Below, piece by piece: positions 18,366-27,349 of a stretch of 64,000 nucleotides of DNA (its first letter is position 1; every line of letters begins with the position of its first letter). Both the position numbers and the translations under genes were made by a program. The notes beneath the pieces were generated by a model. That model saw nothing but the letters and a program-made list of their open reading frames with translations. It ran no database searches and was not told the DNA's origin. The DNA comes from a gamma proteobacterium symbiont of Ctena orbiculata (GTDB lineage: Bacteria; Pseudomonadota; Gammaproteobacteria; Chromatiales; Chromatiaceae), in assembly GCA_003058525.1 (NCBI GenBank), contig QBVD01000064.1, positions 1 through 64,000 of the forward strand, given 5' to 3'.

Positions 18366-20630
18366 TCACTGATAAGACGGATCGTGATCAGAGGACACTA
18401 TCGTGTCCGCGCTGTCTTGGCCATTGGTGTTGCCTTTTGACTTTATAAATTTGAGCAACTCGTCCTCAGGTACAGGGTGAGAGTAGAAAAATCCTTGCGC
18501 CAAACCGCAACCAGCCCTGCTGAGATGATCGATTTGGGTCTGGTTTTCCACACCCTCGGCGATCAGGTTCAGGTTGAGTCCCTTGGCCATGGCGATAATC
18601 GCATCGATGATAGAGTTATCTTCGGAGGTTTTGATGCCTTGAACAAACGAGCGGTCGATCTTCAAGGTATTGATTGGCAGATTCTGTAGATAGCCCAATG
18701 ATGAGTAGCCGGTACCGAAATCATCGATGGCGATGCGTATGCCTTTATGGGATAACTTGGTCAAGGCATCTATCGCTTTCTCCATGTCCTGCATAATGGC
18801 ATGCTCGGTGATCTCCAGCTCCAAAGTGTTTTTCGGTAATTGATGTCGCTTGATGATCTTGAGTGCTTTATTTACAAACTGATCCATCTCAAGTTGTTGC
18901 ATTGAGATGTTTACCGAAAGTTGTAATGTGATACCTTCGTGTTCCATCCAACGTTTTATGTCCGTGCATGCCCTTCGCAGCACCCATTCACCAAGGGGTA
19001 TGATCAGGCCGGATTCTTCTGCGACACTGATAAATTCATTGGGTTGGATTGTACCTTTTTCAGGATGTTTCCAACGAACCAGTGCCTCAACACCCCTCAT
19101 ATAACCGTTGTTGATATCAAACTGTGGTTGATAGTAGAGACATAGTTCATTGGTTGAGATCGCTTTGCGTAAGCCATTCTCAATATCCAGGGATTGCGAG
19201 AAGTGAGTCTTCATCTTCTCTGAATAGAAGGCATAACCGTTCTTTCCGGCATTCTTCACTTTATACATCGCAATATCGGCATGTTTGATTAATGAGTCCT
19301 TGGTGTCACCATCACTGGGATAGATGGAGATGCCGATACTGAAGCTGATGAAAATTTCCTCATTTTTTATGATAAAGGGTTCCAGCGTCAGTCGGAGAAT
19401 CTTTTCCGCCAGGTTTCTTGCATCCTGTATATCATTGATTTCGGGTATAAGCAGATTGAATTCGTCACCACCGACGCGGGCGAGGGTATCGGCTTCTCTT
19501 AACTCACTGCGGAGCCGCTGGCCAACCATTTTCAGTAACTCATCACCCACATAGTGACCGAGTGAGTCATTGATGATCTTGAAACGGTCCATGTCCAGAT
19601 ACATGATTGCCAATTTCTTACCCGAGCGCTTGGATTGCGCCATGGCCATGTTTAACCGGTCGCGGAACAAGCTGCGATTAGGTAGATTGGTCAACAGATC
19701 GTGGTAGAGCTGATATTTGATGAGTTCTTCGGCCTGTTTCCGTTCGGAGATATCCCGTGCAACACCATAGGTGCCTATGAATGACTTGGTTTTATCATCA
19801 TTCGTTGTGTATATGCCGATCGAACTCAGCTCGACCGGTACGGTGCCGGAATCGAAAAAACGGCTGCCGTTATTGTTCTTACTGCTCAACTTCAGTTCTG
19901 CGCTACGGGTGGCGCGTTCCCCGGCACGGCGCTCATTGAATGTGAAATGGGCTCGTTCTATATCTTCAGTGTGAATAAGTTTGCTGAAATGCTCACCGAT
20001 GATTTCTTTCTGGTCGTAGCCTAGAAGTGACTTTACGCGCTCATTTATGAAGGCGAATCTGCCCTCATGATCCAGCAGATAGATCATATCAGGTGAGTTG
20101 TTGACGATAAACTTGTGAAGGGACTCGGACTCCTGAAGCCGCAGTTGTATTGACTGATTTGATGCCTTCAACTGACGACGTTCAAGAACATTGGCGACAG
20201 ATCGCAACAGCTCGTCCGGCGCATAGGGTTTACGCAGAAAGTCCTGAGCCCCTTTGCGTAGTGCCATGGTCGCATGGTCAAATGTGGTTTCGCCGCTAAC
20301 GACGATGATATCGCAATTCAGCTGATAAGAATCGATATGCTCCATCACTTTGTGTCCATGGAGATCGGGCATATTCAGGTCGAGCAGTATCAAGTCGAAA
20401 GTTCCGCTATTAAGCAGATCGATCGCCTCACGGCCGCATTCTGCCAGTGTTGTCTCATAACCCGTGAAGCGCAGGATTTCCTTCAGGCTGGCTCGCGCCC
20501 TTGGCTCATCATCAGCGATCAATATCCGTGCGTTATAGCTTCGCTTTGGACGATTAGTATTAATGCTTGTTGGAAGGGATTCGAAGTTGCCTTCAATACC
20601 TCGCCATGGTGCCGGATAGTATGGGTGCAT
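18366..20630 (-). CDS. Response regulator REC-PAS-GGDEF-EAL
   Basis: 754-residue regulator of cyclic di-GMP. Domains: receiver (about residues 34-150, phospho-acceptor Asp84 in LILLDLNMPD, Lys in LRKPYAP), PAS (about 170-295, SPDMIYLLDHEGRFAFINERV), GGDEF (about 300-465, intact VGGDEF) and EAL (about 480-735, intact VEALVRWKHP and IDDFGTGYSSL). Both enzyme domains keep their signature motifs, so it may make and break c-di-GMP. It follows the HDOD-GAF-histidine kinase gene by 15 bases on the same strand; the kinase is the obvious phosphodonor. The unit is divergent from the flagellar cluster, so an effect on motility is likely but inferred. Confidence 0.92.
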   Translation of the reverse strand: MHPYYPAPWRGIEGNFESLPTSINTNRPKRSYNARILIADDEPRARASLKEILRFTGYETTLAECGREAIDLLNSGTFDLILLDLNMPDLHGHKVMEHIDSYQLNCDIIVVSGETTFDHATMALRKGAQDFLRKPYAPDELLRSVANVLERRQLKASNQSIQLRLQESESLHKFIVNNSPDMIYLLDHEGRFAFINERVKSLLGYDQKEIIGEHFSKLIHTEDIERAHFTFNERRAGERATRSAELKLSSKNNNGSRFFDSGTVPVELSSIGIYTTNDDKTKSFIGTYGVARDISERKQAEELIKYQLYHDLLTNLPNRSLFRDRLNMAMAQSKRSGKKLAIMYLDMDRFKIINDSLGHYVGDELLKMVGQRLRSELREADTLARVGGDEFNLLIPEINDIQDARNLAEKILRLTLEPFIIKNEEIFISFSIGISIYPSDGDTKDSLIKHADIAMYKVKNAGKNGYAFYSEKMKTHFSQSLDIENGLRKAISTNELCLYYQPQFDINNGYMRGVEALVRWKHPEKGTIQPNEFISVAEESGLIIPLGEWVLRRACTDIKRWMEHEGITLQLSVNISMQQLEMDQFVNKALKIIKRHQLPKNTLELEITEHAIMQDMEKAIDALTKLSHKGIRIAIDDFGTGYSSLGYLQNLPINTLKIDRSFVQGIKTSEDNSIIDAIIAMAKGLNLNLIAEGVENQTQIDHLSRAGCGLAQGFFYSHPVPEDELLKFIKSKGNTNGQDSADTIVSSDHDPSYQ

Positions 20631-20645
20631 AATGAGTTCCTTATA

Positions 20646-22751
20646 CTAGCCGATCCTGGGCAGGTAGATCTGAAATCGCGTGCCCGCCCCGCTATTCGAT
20701 GTACAGTTAATGGAACCGGAAAGCTCATCAATGAGATTTTTGACGATAGTAAGCCCCAATCCGGAGTGGGAATTGTCTTTGGTGGTTGTAACCGGGGTGA
20801 ATAACTGGTCCATAATCTCTTTGTCTATTCCTGGGCCATCGTCAGTAATCTGAATTTCAATGTGTTCTTTGCCATTTATATAGGCATTGGCGCGGGTTTC
20901 AATACCCAGTTTTCCCCCTTCGGGCATAGCTTCGACTGCATTTTTTATCAAATTGGTCAGTATCTGCTTGATATGACCCCGCTGCGTGTCAAGATGGGGC
21001 AGGTTCGAGTCAAGATCAAGTTCGGTGGAGATATTGTGCATGGGAAACAGCGAGGATTGAAATAATTTGTACAGATCCTGTATGAGTTGGTTGATGTCGA
21101 CGCTTTTTGTCTGTTGCTCGAGTTCATCGGGAATATCACGAATACGCAGTATGATCTTGCCGACCCTTGCAATTTCTTCCTTGATAATATTCAGTTCTTC
21201 GGTTGCTTCATGATCCTCGCCAAGTTTCATGCCGAGAATGTGCAGGTAGTTGTTGATGATTCCGAGTGGGTTGTTCGCCTCATGTACGACTTTCCGCGCC
21301 TCGAGATGAAAAGTGGCCCGCTCGTCTTCAATCATCTGCTGTTGATGGGAGAGCATGTTCTGCTGCCGCTGGAGCATCTCTGCCGCCTCCCCGGCAAAGA
21401 GTGTGAGTAGCTGCTGTTGCCCGTCCAGTTCTTCCCACTGGTTCTGGTTGATGCCGATGGCGATCAATCCAATCCGGGATTGATGGGTGCTCAACGGCAG
21501 GTAGAGCAGGGCTTCTTTGTTCAGAAAGCGCGCCAATTGACGATCAACGACACTTACCAGCGGCAGATTCTCATCACCCTGTGAATAGCGGGAGCTTTTT
21601 TGATTGAAGGCAGTGGCGGCCAGGCTGCGATCGGATTCAACGGAAATCGTAATTTCTTCCAACAGTGCATTGTTATGGGCTGTTGGGCTGATCGGGCTTA
21701 GCGTCTTCCCATCCTGATTCAGTATCAGGTAGCTGACCTGTTGAATGCCGAAGAGCAGATCGAGGTCGCGCTGAATCTGTTGCATCGTGGCGATCACGTC
21801 CGGTGTTTCCGGTATAGCTTCCAAACCGCCGCCGAATAGGGCCGCCTGTTTGATGCGTTCCGCCAAAGCCTGCTGATGATCTTGTGCCTGTTTATCGGTT
21901 TTCTGTCTAGGCAGGGTAATGCCAAGACTTCGTGCCGCATTGGCTGCCTTATCCCTGGCATCCTGGATTAACTCTTCCACGATTGTCTGATTCAGCCCGA
22001 ACAGGGTATCGGCACGCGCCAGAACCTCGTTTTCCAGTTTGTCGCTGCTGTCGGAGAGGTGGCTTGCAAGATTGACCAGTTTTACCAAGTGCGAGCAGTC
22101 GAGAATATTATCTGCAGGTTCGTGCTGGTAGAGCACTGCGTCAGCCAGGAAGGATTGCAGGTCCCAGCTTTCTATCATGTGTGATCCTATCTGCGGCGAT
22201 GAAAAGTCGAATTTCTCAATCTCCGCCTTGACCAGTGACTCCCCTGTCAAACCCTGTTCAAGTATGGCCCCGTACTCATCGGGAGAGGCCTGCAGCAAAG
22301 CCAGCTGTCCCAGTCGATGCAGGAGTCCCGCAAGATAGGCCTCATCGGGTGACCGGTATGTGGTCAGGTCCGCCAAGGCCTTTGCTGTTTGTGCGCATAT
22401 CAGTGACTGAAACCAGATTTCGTCAAGGGCTTGTCCAGCCTGTTTACTGAGCTGGTTGAAAAATTGCTGGACTGCGCTGTTGATGGCGATTGTTCTGACG
22501 CTGCGAATACCAAGAACCACTAACAGACGCTGTATATCGCTGATCTCCTGCCATTGACGATAGAAAGGTGAGTTGGCTGCCGTGATGACCTTGGAAGAGA
22601 CTCCAGCGTCTTTCTCTATCGTTTCGGCCAGATGCTTGAAACTCACGTCGGAGTTGTTGCAGCTATCGATGAGCTCGATAAGGATTGCTGGCGGGCTGGG
22701 AAGATTGCTGAATCTTCCAATGAGTCGCTTATGCTCCGATTGAGTAGGCAC
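20646..22751 (-). CDS. HDOD-GAF sensor histidine kinase
   Basis: 701-residue soluble-looking sensor kinase. The N-terminal HDOD domain (about residues 10-210; LPSPPAILIELIDSCNNSDVSFKHLAETIEKDAGVSSKVITAANSPFY) resembles those that couple to nucleotide signalling. A GAF-like region follows (about 310-460), then the kinase core: H-box VVHEANNPLGIINNYLHIL (phospho-His about residue 490), N-box LTNLIKNAVEAMPEGG, G1 ITDDGPGID and G2 HSGLGLTIVKNLIDELSG. There is no transmembrane helix, so it senses a cytoplasmic signal. It is the first gene of a two-gene unit with the REC-PAS-GGDEF-EAL regulator and is divergent from fliL. Confidence 0.92.
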   Translation of the reverse strand: MPTQSEHKRLIGRFSNLPSPPAILIELIDSCNNSDVSFKHLAETIEKDAGVSSKVITAANSPFYRQWQEISDIQRLLVVLGIRSVRTIAINSAVQQFFNQLSKQAGQALDEIWFQSLICAQTAKALADLTTYRSPDEAYLAGLLHRLGQLALLQASPDEYGAILEQGLTGESLVKAEIEKFDFSSPQIGSHMIESWDLQSFLADAVLYQHEPADNILDCSHLVKLVNLASHLSDSSDKLENEVLARADTLFGLNQTIVEELIQDARDKAANAARSLGITLPRQKTDKQAQDHQQALAERIKQAALFGGGLEAIPETPDVIATMQQIQRDLDLLFGIQQVSYLILNQDGKTLSPISPTAHNNALLEEITISVESDRSLAATAFNQKSSRYSQGDENLPLVSVVDRQLARFLNKEALLYLPLSTHQSRIGLIAIGINQNQWEELDGQQQLLTLFAGEAAEMLQRQQNMLSHQQQMIEDERATFHLEARKVVHEANNPLGIINNYLHILGMKLGEDHEATEELNIIKEEIARVGKIILRIRDIPDELEQQTKSVDINQLIQDLYKLFQSSLFPMHNISTELDLDSNLPHLDTQRGHIKQILTNLIKNAVEAMPEGGKLGIETRANAYINGKEHIEIQITDDGPGIDKEIMDQLFTPVTTTKDNSHSGLGLTIVKNLIDELSGSINCTSNSGAGTRFQIYLPRIG

Positions 22752-23060
22752 GGAAATCCTAAAAATATTATTTATTAACAGCTGGTTATCGGAGTAATTA
22801 ATAGCACTTAATTAGTTACTGTTAAAGCTATTTTACTAAAAAGTCCTTAATTCATGTATGGATTTCTGTCTCGGATGACGCCCATATGCCGAAACTGGAC
22901 ATGTCGAATTTTTGCCTTGAGCAGGATTTCTGGCGAGTCAATATTTTGTCTCTATTTAAAGATCTATTTATAACTATATGAATAAGAAGGAATTAATTTA
23001 TTTTTATCGAGTGGCATTTATATTGCATTCAAATAGGATGTAAATCTTGAGGGTGGCATT
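22752..23060 (+). promoter_or_regulatory. Divergent control region kinase / fliL
   Basis: AT-rich 309-base spacer holding the promoters of the HDOD kinase (leftward) and of the flagellar operon (rightward, see the sigma-54 site at 23012-23027). I see no other gene or RNA in it. Confidence 0.6.
23012..23027 (+). promoter_or_regulatory. Sigma-54 promoter of the fliL operon
   Basis: TGGCATTTATATTGCA matches the sigma-54 -24/-12 consensus TGGCAC-N5-TTGCA with one difference and exact GG-GC spacing. It ends 33 bases before the fliL ATG. In Pseudomonas-type flagellar hierarchies this operon is a class II target of the activator FleQ with RpoN; no fleQ gene is in the window. Confidence 0.82.
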
Positions 23061-23582
23061 ATGGCAGACGAACAAGCAGCAGAAGAACTCGATTTAGGCG
23101 AAGAGAAATCAGGTAAGTCCAAGCTCATTATCATCATTGCAATCGTTGCCGTTTTACTGATTGGCGGCGGTGTTGCCGCCTATTTTCTTCTGATGGGGGA
23201 TGATGAAGCGGTCGATGAGGAGGATCCCGCGTCGTCTGAGCAAGCGGCCGAAACTGAAGCGCCGCTGAGTCCTGCCCAGTACATCGAGCTGAAGCCACCC
23301 TTTGTCGTCAATCTGCCGGGTCGTCCAAGTCTGCTGCAGATCGGAGTCAGTGTCAGAGTCCGATCCGACGAGATGGTCGAATTTATCAAACACAACGATC
23401 CAATGATTCGCCACAACCTTCTAAACCTGCTCTCGGGTGCGGATGCCAAAGCCCTCAAGGCGCGTGAGACAAAGGAGAGCCTGCAGAGGGAGATGCTCAG
23501 GGAACTCAATCGGGTTGTCACTGAGTTAAAGGGGCCCGGGGAAGTTGAAGCCCTCTATTTCACCAGTTTTGTAATGCAATAA
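23061..23582 (+). CDS. fliL: Flagellar basal body-associated protein FliL
   Basis: 173-residue single-pass inner-membrane protein that strengthens the stator-rotor contact. One helix (KLIIIIAIVAVLLIGGGVAAYFLLM, about residues 18-43) follows an acidic cytoplasmic tail. After an acidic linker comes the periplasmic stomatin-like FliL domain, with YIELKPPFVVNLPGRPSLLQIGVSVRV and the C-terminal VEALYFTSFVMQ, as is usual for FliL. It is first in the operon, 33 bases after a sigma-54 promoter match. Confidence 0.95.
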   Translation: MADEQAAEELDLGEEKSGKSKLIIIIAIVAVLLIGGGVAAYFLLMGDDEAVDEEDPASSEQAAETEAPLSPAQYIELKPPFVVNLPGRPSLLQIGVSVRVRSDEMVEFIKHNDPMIRHNLLNLLSGADAKALKARETKESLQREMLRELNRVVTELKGPGEVEALYFTSFVMQ

Positions 23583-23587
23583 TCATC

Positions 23588-24628
23588 ATGAGCGCCAACG
23601 ACTTACTTTCACAAGAAGAGATCGACGCCCTGTTGCACGGGGTTGATAACGGTGATGTCGCGACAGAAACGGATGTGGTCGATGCCGGTGGTGTCAACTC
23701 CTATGACTTCACCAGCCAGGACCGTATCGTTCGCGGTCGTCTGCCTACGTTGGAGATGATCAATGAACGATTTGCGCGTCTGTTCCGAACCAGCCTTTTC
23801 AATATGCTTCGACGCACCGCTGATCTCTCCGTATCCGGGATCCAGATGCAGAAGTTTTCCGAGTTTGTGCATAGCCTGTTTGTCCCGACCAGTCTGAATA
23901 TGATCCGGGTTCCGCCATTGCGGGGAAAGGGGCTGTTCGTGATCGATCCCAAGTTGGTATTCAGTGTCGTGGATAACTATTTTGGCGGATCCGGGCGATT
24001 CCATACCAAGATCGAAGGACGCGACTTCACACCGACGGAAAACCGGGTCGTTCAACTCCTTTTGAACAGGGCTTTCGAGGATCTGGAAGTCGCCTGGAAA
24101 CCTGTGTTCCGGGTTAAGTTCGAGTACAGCGGATCAGAGGTCAACCCTCAATTCGCCAACATCGTGAGTCCTTCAGAAGTGGTGGTTGTCACATCATTTC
24201 ACGTCGATCTGGAGAGTGGCGGTGGTGATTTCCATGTCTGCATGCCGTACTCGATGCTCGAACCGATACGTGAATTGCTCGATGCGGGCGTTCAGAGTGA
24301 TCGAGGTGAAAGGGACGAACGGTGGGAACGTTCCCTCAAGGAGGAGATCCTGGCTGCGAAGATTGAACTCTCCAGCATTCTCACCGAGGTGCAGATAAGT
24401 GTCAAAGAACTGGCTGAGTTGAAAGAGGGGGACATCATACCCATCGAGATGCCGGAAGAGGTTGAGGTTGAAGCCGCCGATGTTCCTGTCTTCAAAGCCA
24501 AATTGGGCGTTGCCGATGGCAACTACGCCTTGAAGATCAACAACTGGATTCAACAGAATCGGCGCAAAGGTCTGCACGATTATCTGGAAATGGAAAGAAA
24601 AGCGGTGCAGAACGCGAATGGCGAATAA
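23588..24628 (+). CDS. fliM: Flagellar motor switch protein FliM
   Basis: 346-residue C-ring protein. The N-terminal CheY-P-binding peptide is clear (LLSQEEIDALLHGV, residues about 6-19), followed by the middle domain that contacts FliG (LNMIRVPPLRGKGLFVIDPKLVFSVVDNYFGGSGRFH, with the GGSGR motif) and the C-terminal SpoA domain that pairs with FliN. CheY-P binding to the N-terminus switches rotation; cheY is encoded in the same cluster. The start is five bases after the fliL stop and has a weak ribosome binding site, which suggests translational coupling. Confidence 0.97.
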   Translation: MSANDLLSQEEIDALLHGVDNGDVATETDVVDAGGVNSYDFTSQDRIVRGRLPTLEMINERFARLFRTSLFNMLRRTADLSVSGIQMQKFSEFVHSLFVPTSLNMIRVPPLRGKGLFVIDPKLVFSVVDNYFGGSGRFHTKIEGRDFTPTENRVVQLLLNRAFEDLEVAWKPVFRVKFEYSGSEVNPQFANIVSPSEVVVVTSFHVDLESGGGDFHVCMPYSMLEPIRELLDAGVQSDRGERDERWERSLKEEILAAKIELSSILTEVQISVKELAELKEGDIIPIEMPEEVEVEAADVPVFKAKLGVADGNYALKINNWIQQNRRKGLHDYLEMERKAVQNANGE

Positions 24629-24695
24629 GTGGATGGCCGATACGGTGAATCAGTTGTGAATGACAGCAGAATGGTACCCCAAGAGGGCGTAAAAA

Positions 24696-25100
24696 ATGAG
24701 TGAAGAGAAAACGAGTGATCCGAACGAAGCATTGGCGGATGAATGGGCCGCTGCACTGGATGAACAGGTCGATAGCGAAAGTGATGATAAGGCTGCCGCA
24801 GCCTCTTTCGATGAACTGCAGGATGAGTCCGGTAACGATGCCGTGAATATGGATGCGATCCTGGATGTGCCGGTTACCATCTCAATGGAGATTGGCCGCA
24901 CCAAGATCAATATCCGCAACTTGCTGCAATTGAATCAGGGTTCTGTCGTCGAATTGGATCGATTGGCGGGTGAGCCAATGGACGTGTTGGTCAACGGTAC
25001 GCTGATCGCCCAGGGCGAGGTTGTTGTAGTGAACGAGAAGTTCGGTCTCAGGTTGACCGATATCATCAGTCCCTCAGAGCGGGTGAAGAGGATCAGTTGA
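24696..25100 (+). CDS. fliN: Flagellar motor switch protein FliN
   Basis: 134-residue C-ring component with a C-terminal SpoA domain: ILDVPVTISMEIGRTKINIRNLLQLNQGSVVELDRLAGEPMDVLVNGTLIAQGEVVVVNEKFGLRLTDIISPSERVKRI, which is nearly the family consensus. The first 55 residues are acidic and variable. The stop TGA overlaps the start ATG of fliO by one base. It also docks the export ATPase complex to the C-ring. Confidence 0.97.
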   Translation: MSEEKTSDPNEALADEWAAALDEQVDSESDDKAAAASFDELQDESGNDAVNMDAILDVPVTISMEIGRTKINIRNLLQLNQGSVVELDRLAGEPMDVLVNGTLIAQGEVVVVNEKFGLRLTDIISPSERVKRIS

Positions 25101-25504
25101 TGAGCCGTTGGCCCTTCATCACCCTTCTGTTCAGCCATTCACTGTACGCGGCCGATACTGCGCAGAAACAGCTGGGTGTCAATGTCTCCCCCTTGGGTGC
25201 CGACAGCCTGCTGAGTACCGTCGGCGGTCTGTTATTGGTGCTCGGAATCATCATTGGCGGGGCCTGGCTGTTCAAACGCTATGCGCAAATGCCAATGGGC
25301 GGAAAGGGAATGGTACGAGTGGTTGGAGGGGCATCGGTAGGAACCCGTGAACGGGTGATCGTTGTGGAGGTCGATAATCAGCGGTTGCTGCTTGGCGTGG
25401 CGCCGGGTCAAGTGCGTACTCTACATATCCTGCAAGGATCAGGGCAGGGTTTTCAAAACTATTTGGATAATGAAAAGGGCAGCGGTCAGGAGCGGAAGCA
25501 ATGA
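25100..25504 (+). CDS. fliO: Flagellar export assembly protein FliO
   Basis: 134-residue membrane protein that acts as chaperone for assembly of FliP into the export gate. It has a signal-like N-terminus and one transmembrane helix ([27 protein letters not shown]) followed by a small cytoplasmic domain with [38 protein letters not shown], the diagnostic FliO text. I use the ATG at 25100, which overlaps the fliN stop; a TTG one codon upstream is also in frame. The stop overlaps the start of fliP by four bases. Confidence 0.93.
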   Translation: MSRWPFITLLFSHSLYAADTAQKQLGVNVSPLGADSLLSTVGGLLLVLGIIIGGAWLFKRYAQMPMGGKGMVRVVGGASVGTRERVIVVEVDNQRLLLGVAPGQVRTLHILQGSGQGFQNYLDNEKGSGQERKQ

Positions 25505-26235
25505 GGGTCTGGCTGTTAATCATCGGCCTTTTAAGCAGTACCTTGCTGCATGCAGCGCCGGGTGTCGATGCGTTTACGGTGGCATCGGATGGCGAGGGCG
25601 GTCAAACCTATACCCTGACTATCCAGATCCTGCTCTTCATGACCGCACTGACGCTGTTGCCGGGTGCCTTGATGATGATGACCTCTTTTGCCCGGATCAT
25701 CATTGTCCTGGCCATACTCAGGCAGGCCCTGGGTACTCAGAACACACCCTCGAACCAGATACTCATCGGATTGGCCCTGTTTCTTACCCTGTTTATCATG
25801 ATGCCGGTCTTCACCGAGGTGAATGAGGTGGCGATACAACCCTATCTGGCGGAAGAGATGAATGCCACCCAGGCACTGCAGGCCGCCTCCGAGCCGGTGA
25901 AATCATTCATGATCGCGCAGACGCGTGAGGATGACCTGGCACTGTTTGCGCGCATCGGTGATTTCAGTGAGCTCGCGGAGCCCGACGATGTGCCATTCAG
26001 TCTGCTGCTTCCCTCGTTTGCCACCAGTGAATTGAAAACCGGCTTTCAGATCGGTTTTCTGCTGTTTATACCGTTCCTGATCATCGACATTGTGGTAGCC
26101 AGTATATTGATGTCGATGGGCATGATGATGCTGTCACCCATGATTATATCCCTGCCGTTCAAGATTATGCTGTTTGTGCTGATCGATGGGTGGGCATTGG
26201 TATTTGGCACCTTGGCGGCGAGTTTCCAACTCTAA
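25501..26235 (+). CDS. fliP: Flagellar export gate protein FliP
   Basis: 244-residue core component of the type III export gate (FliP5-FliQ4-FliR1). It has a cleavable signal peptide ([12 protein letters not shown]), then the conserved [57 protein letters not shown] stretch and the C-terminal [51 protein letters not shown], both hallmarks of FliP. The gene overlaps fliO by four bases. Confidence 0.97.
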   Translation: MRVWLLIIGLLSSTLLHAAPGVDAFTVASDGEGGQTYTLTIQILLFMTALTLLPGALMMMTSFARIIIVLAILRQALGTQNTPSNQILIGLALFLTLFIMMPVFTEVNEVAIQPYLAEEMNATQALQAASEPVKSFMIAQTREDDLALFARIGDFSELAEPDDVPFSLLLPSFATSELKTGFQIGFLLFIPFLIIDIVVASILMSMGMMMLSPMIISLPFKIMLFVLIDGWALVFGTLAASFQL

Positions 26236-26248
26236 GTGGAGAGGGTAT

Positions 26249-26518
26249 ATGAGTCCGGATACCGTAATGTCGATTGGACAAAATGCACTTGAGGTGATTG
26301 GCATACTGGCCGGATTGGTTTTACTGCCTGCGCTGGCGGTAGGTTTGATTATCGCCATGTTTCAGGCCGCAACCCAGATCAACGAGATGACATTGACCTT
26401 CATTCCCAAGCTGGTGGTTGTGGGCGTGGTGCTGATGTTCGCAGGCAATTGGATGTTGCACCTACTGATGAATTTTTCCATGAATCTGATTGAGAGCATT
26501 CCTGAACTGCTTTTTTAA
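26249..26518 (+). CDS. fliQ: Flagellar export gate protein FliQ
   Basis: 89-residue two-helix membrane protein of the export gate. The start ATG at 26249 is chosen because GGAGAGGG precedes it and the protein then has the standard FliQ length and opening (MSPDTVMSIGQNALEV); the longer open frame upstream lies inside fliP. The TFIPKLVVVGVVLMFAGNWMLHLLMNF segment is typical of the family. Confidence 0.95.
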   Translation: MSPDTVMSIGQNALEVIGILAGLVLLPALAVGLIIAMFQAATQINEMTLTFIPKLVVVGVVLMFAGNWMLHLLMNFSMNLIESIPELLF

Positions 26519-26566
26519 GCCTTGAATAGCAAAAAAACGTATTTATGAGGCACTTTTGGAAACATC

Positions 26567-27346
26567 ATGATCTTCAACGAAGCGCAGTTCAATACCTGGT
26601 TGGCGGCCTATTTTTGGCCGATGGTGCGCATCAGCGCCATGCTGGTGGCGATACCGCTGTTCAGTTCGCGACAGATACCGGCACGGTTTCGGCTCTTTAT
26701 GATGATCCTGATTACCTTGCTGATTGCACCGACACTGCCACCCCAACCCCAGGCGGATGTGCTGAGTCATACCGGTTTTATCATTTTGTTGCAGCAGATT
26801 CTGATTGGCGTGATGATGGGATTTATCCTGCAGATGGTATTCGGTGCGCTGGTATTCGGGGGCCAAGTGATCGCCTATAGCATGGGCCTGGGATTCGCCT
26901 CCATGGTCGATCCGGCAAATGGAGTGCAGGTCCCGGTGGTGGCCCAATTCTATCTGATACTCGCAACTCTGCTGTTCCTGATTTTCAACGGACATCTTCT
27001 TTCAATAGAGTTGATCGCCGACAGTTTTGACACCATGCCGGTAGCGATGGATGGCCTCTCCCGAAACGGGCTGCTTGAAGTCGTTGCCTGGGGAAGCCGG
27101 CTGTTTACCGGCGGTCTGCTGATTGCACTACCGATTGTCGGTGCCATGCTGATGGTTAATATGGGCATGGGTGTGGTGATGCGTGCGGCGCCGCAGTTGA
27201 ACATCTTCTCGATCGGCTTTCCGATTACCATGCTGCTCGGGTTTGCCCTGATATGGGTCACCCTGCCGAATGTCTTCAGTGTCTTCAATGAACTCCTCGA
27301 TGAGGCTTTTCAGCATCTGATGCTGACCCTTCGGGTGACGGGGTGA
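26567..27346 (+). CDS. fliR: Flagellar export gate protein FliR
   Basis: 259-residue multi-span membrane protein, the single-copy subunit that closes the FliP-FliQ-FliR gate. Family features: FNTWLAAYFWPMVRISAMLVAIPLFSSRQIPARFRLFMMILITLLIAP and FGGQVIAYSMGLGFASMVDPANGVQVPVVAQFYLILATLLFLIFNGH. The gene follows fliQ after 48 bases and is followed by flhB after three bases. Confidence 0.96.
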   Translation: MIFNEAQFNTWLAAYFWPMVRISAMLVAIPLFSSRQIPARFRLFMMILITLLIAPTLPPQPQADVLSHTGFIILLQQILIGVMMGFILQMVFGALVFGGQVIAYSMGLGFASMVDPANGVQVPVVAQFYLILATLLFLIFNGHLLSIELIADSFDTMPVAMDGLSRNGLLEVVAWGSRLFTGGLLIALPIVGAMLMVNMGMGVVMRAAPQLNIFSIGFPITMLLGFALIWVTLPNVFSVFNELLDEAFQHLMLTLRVTG

Positions 27347-27349
27347 ATC

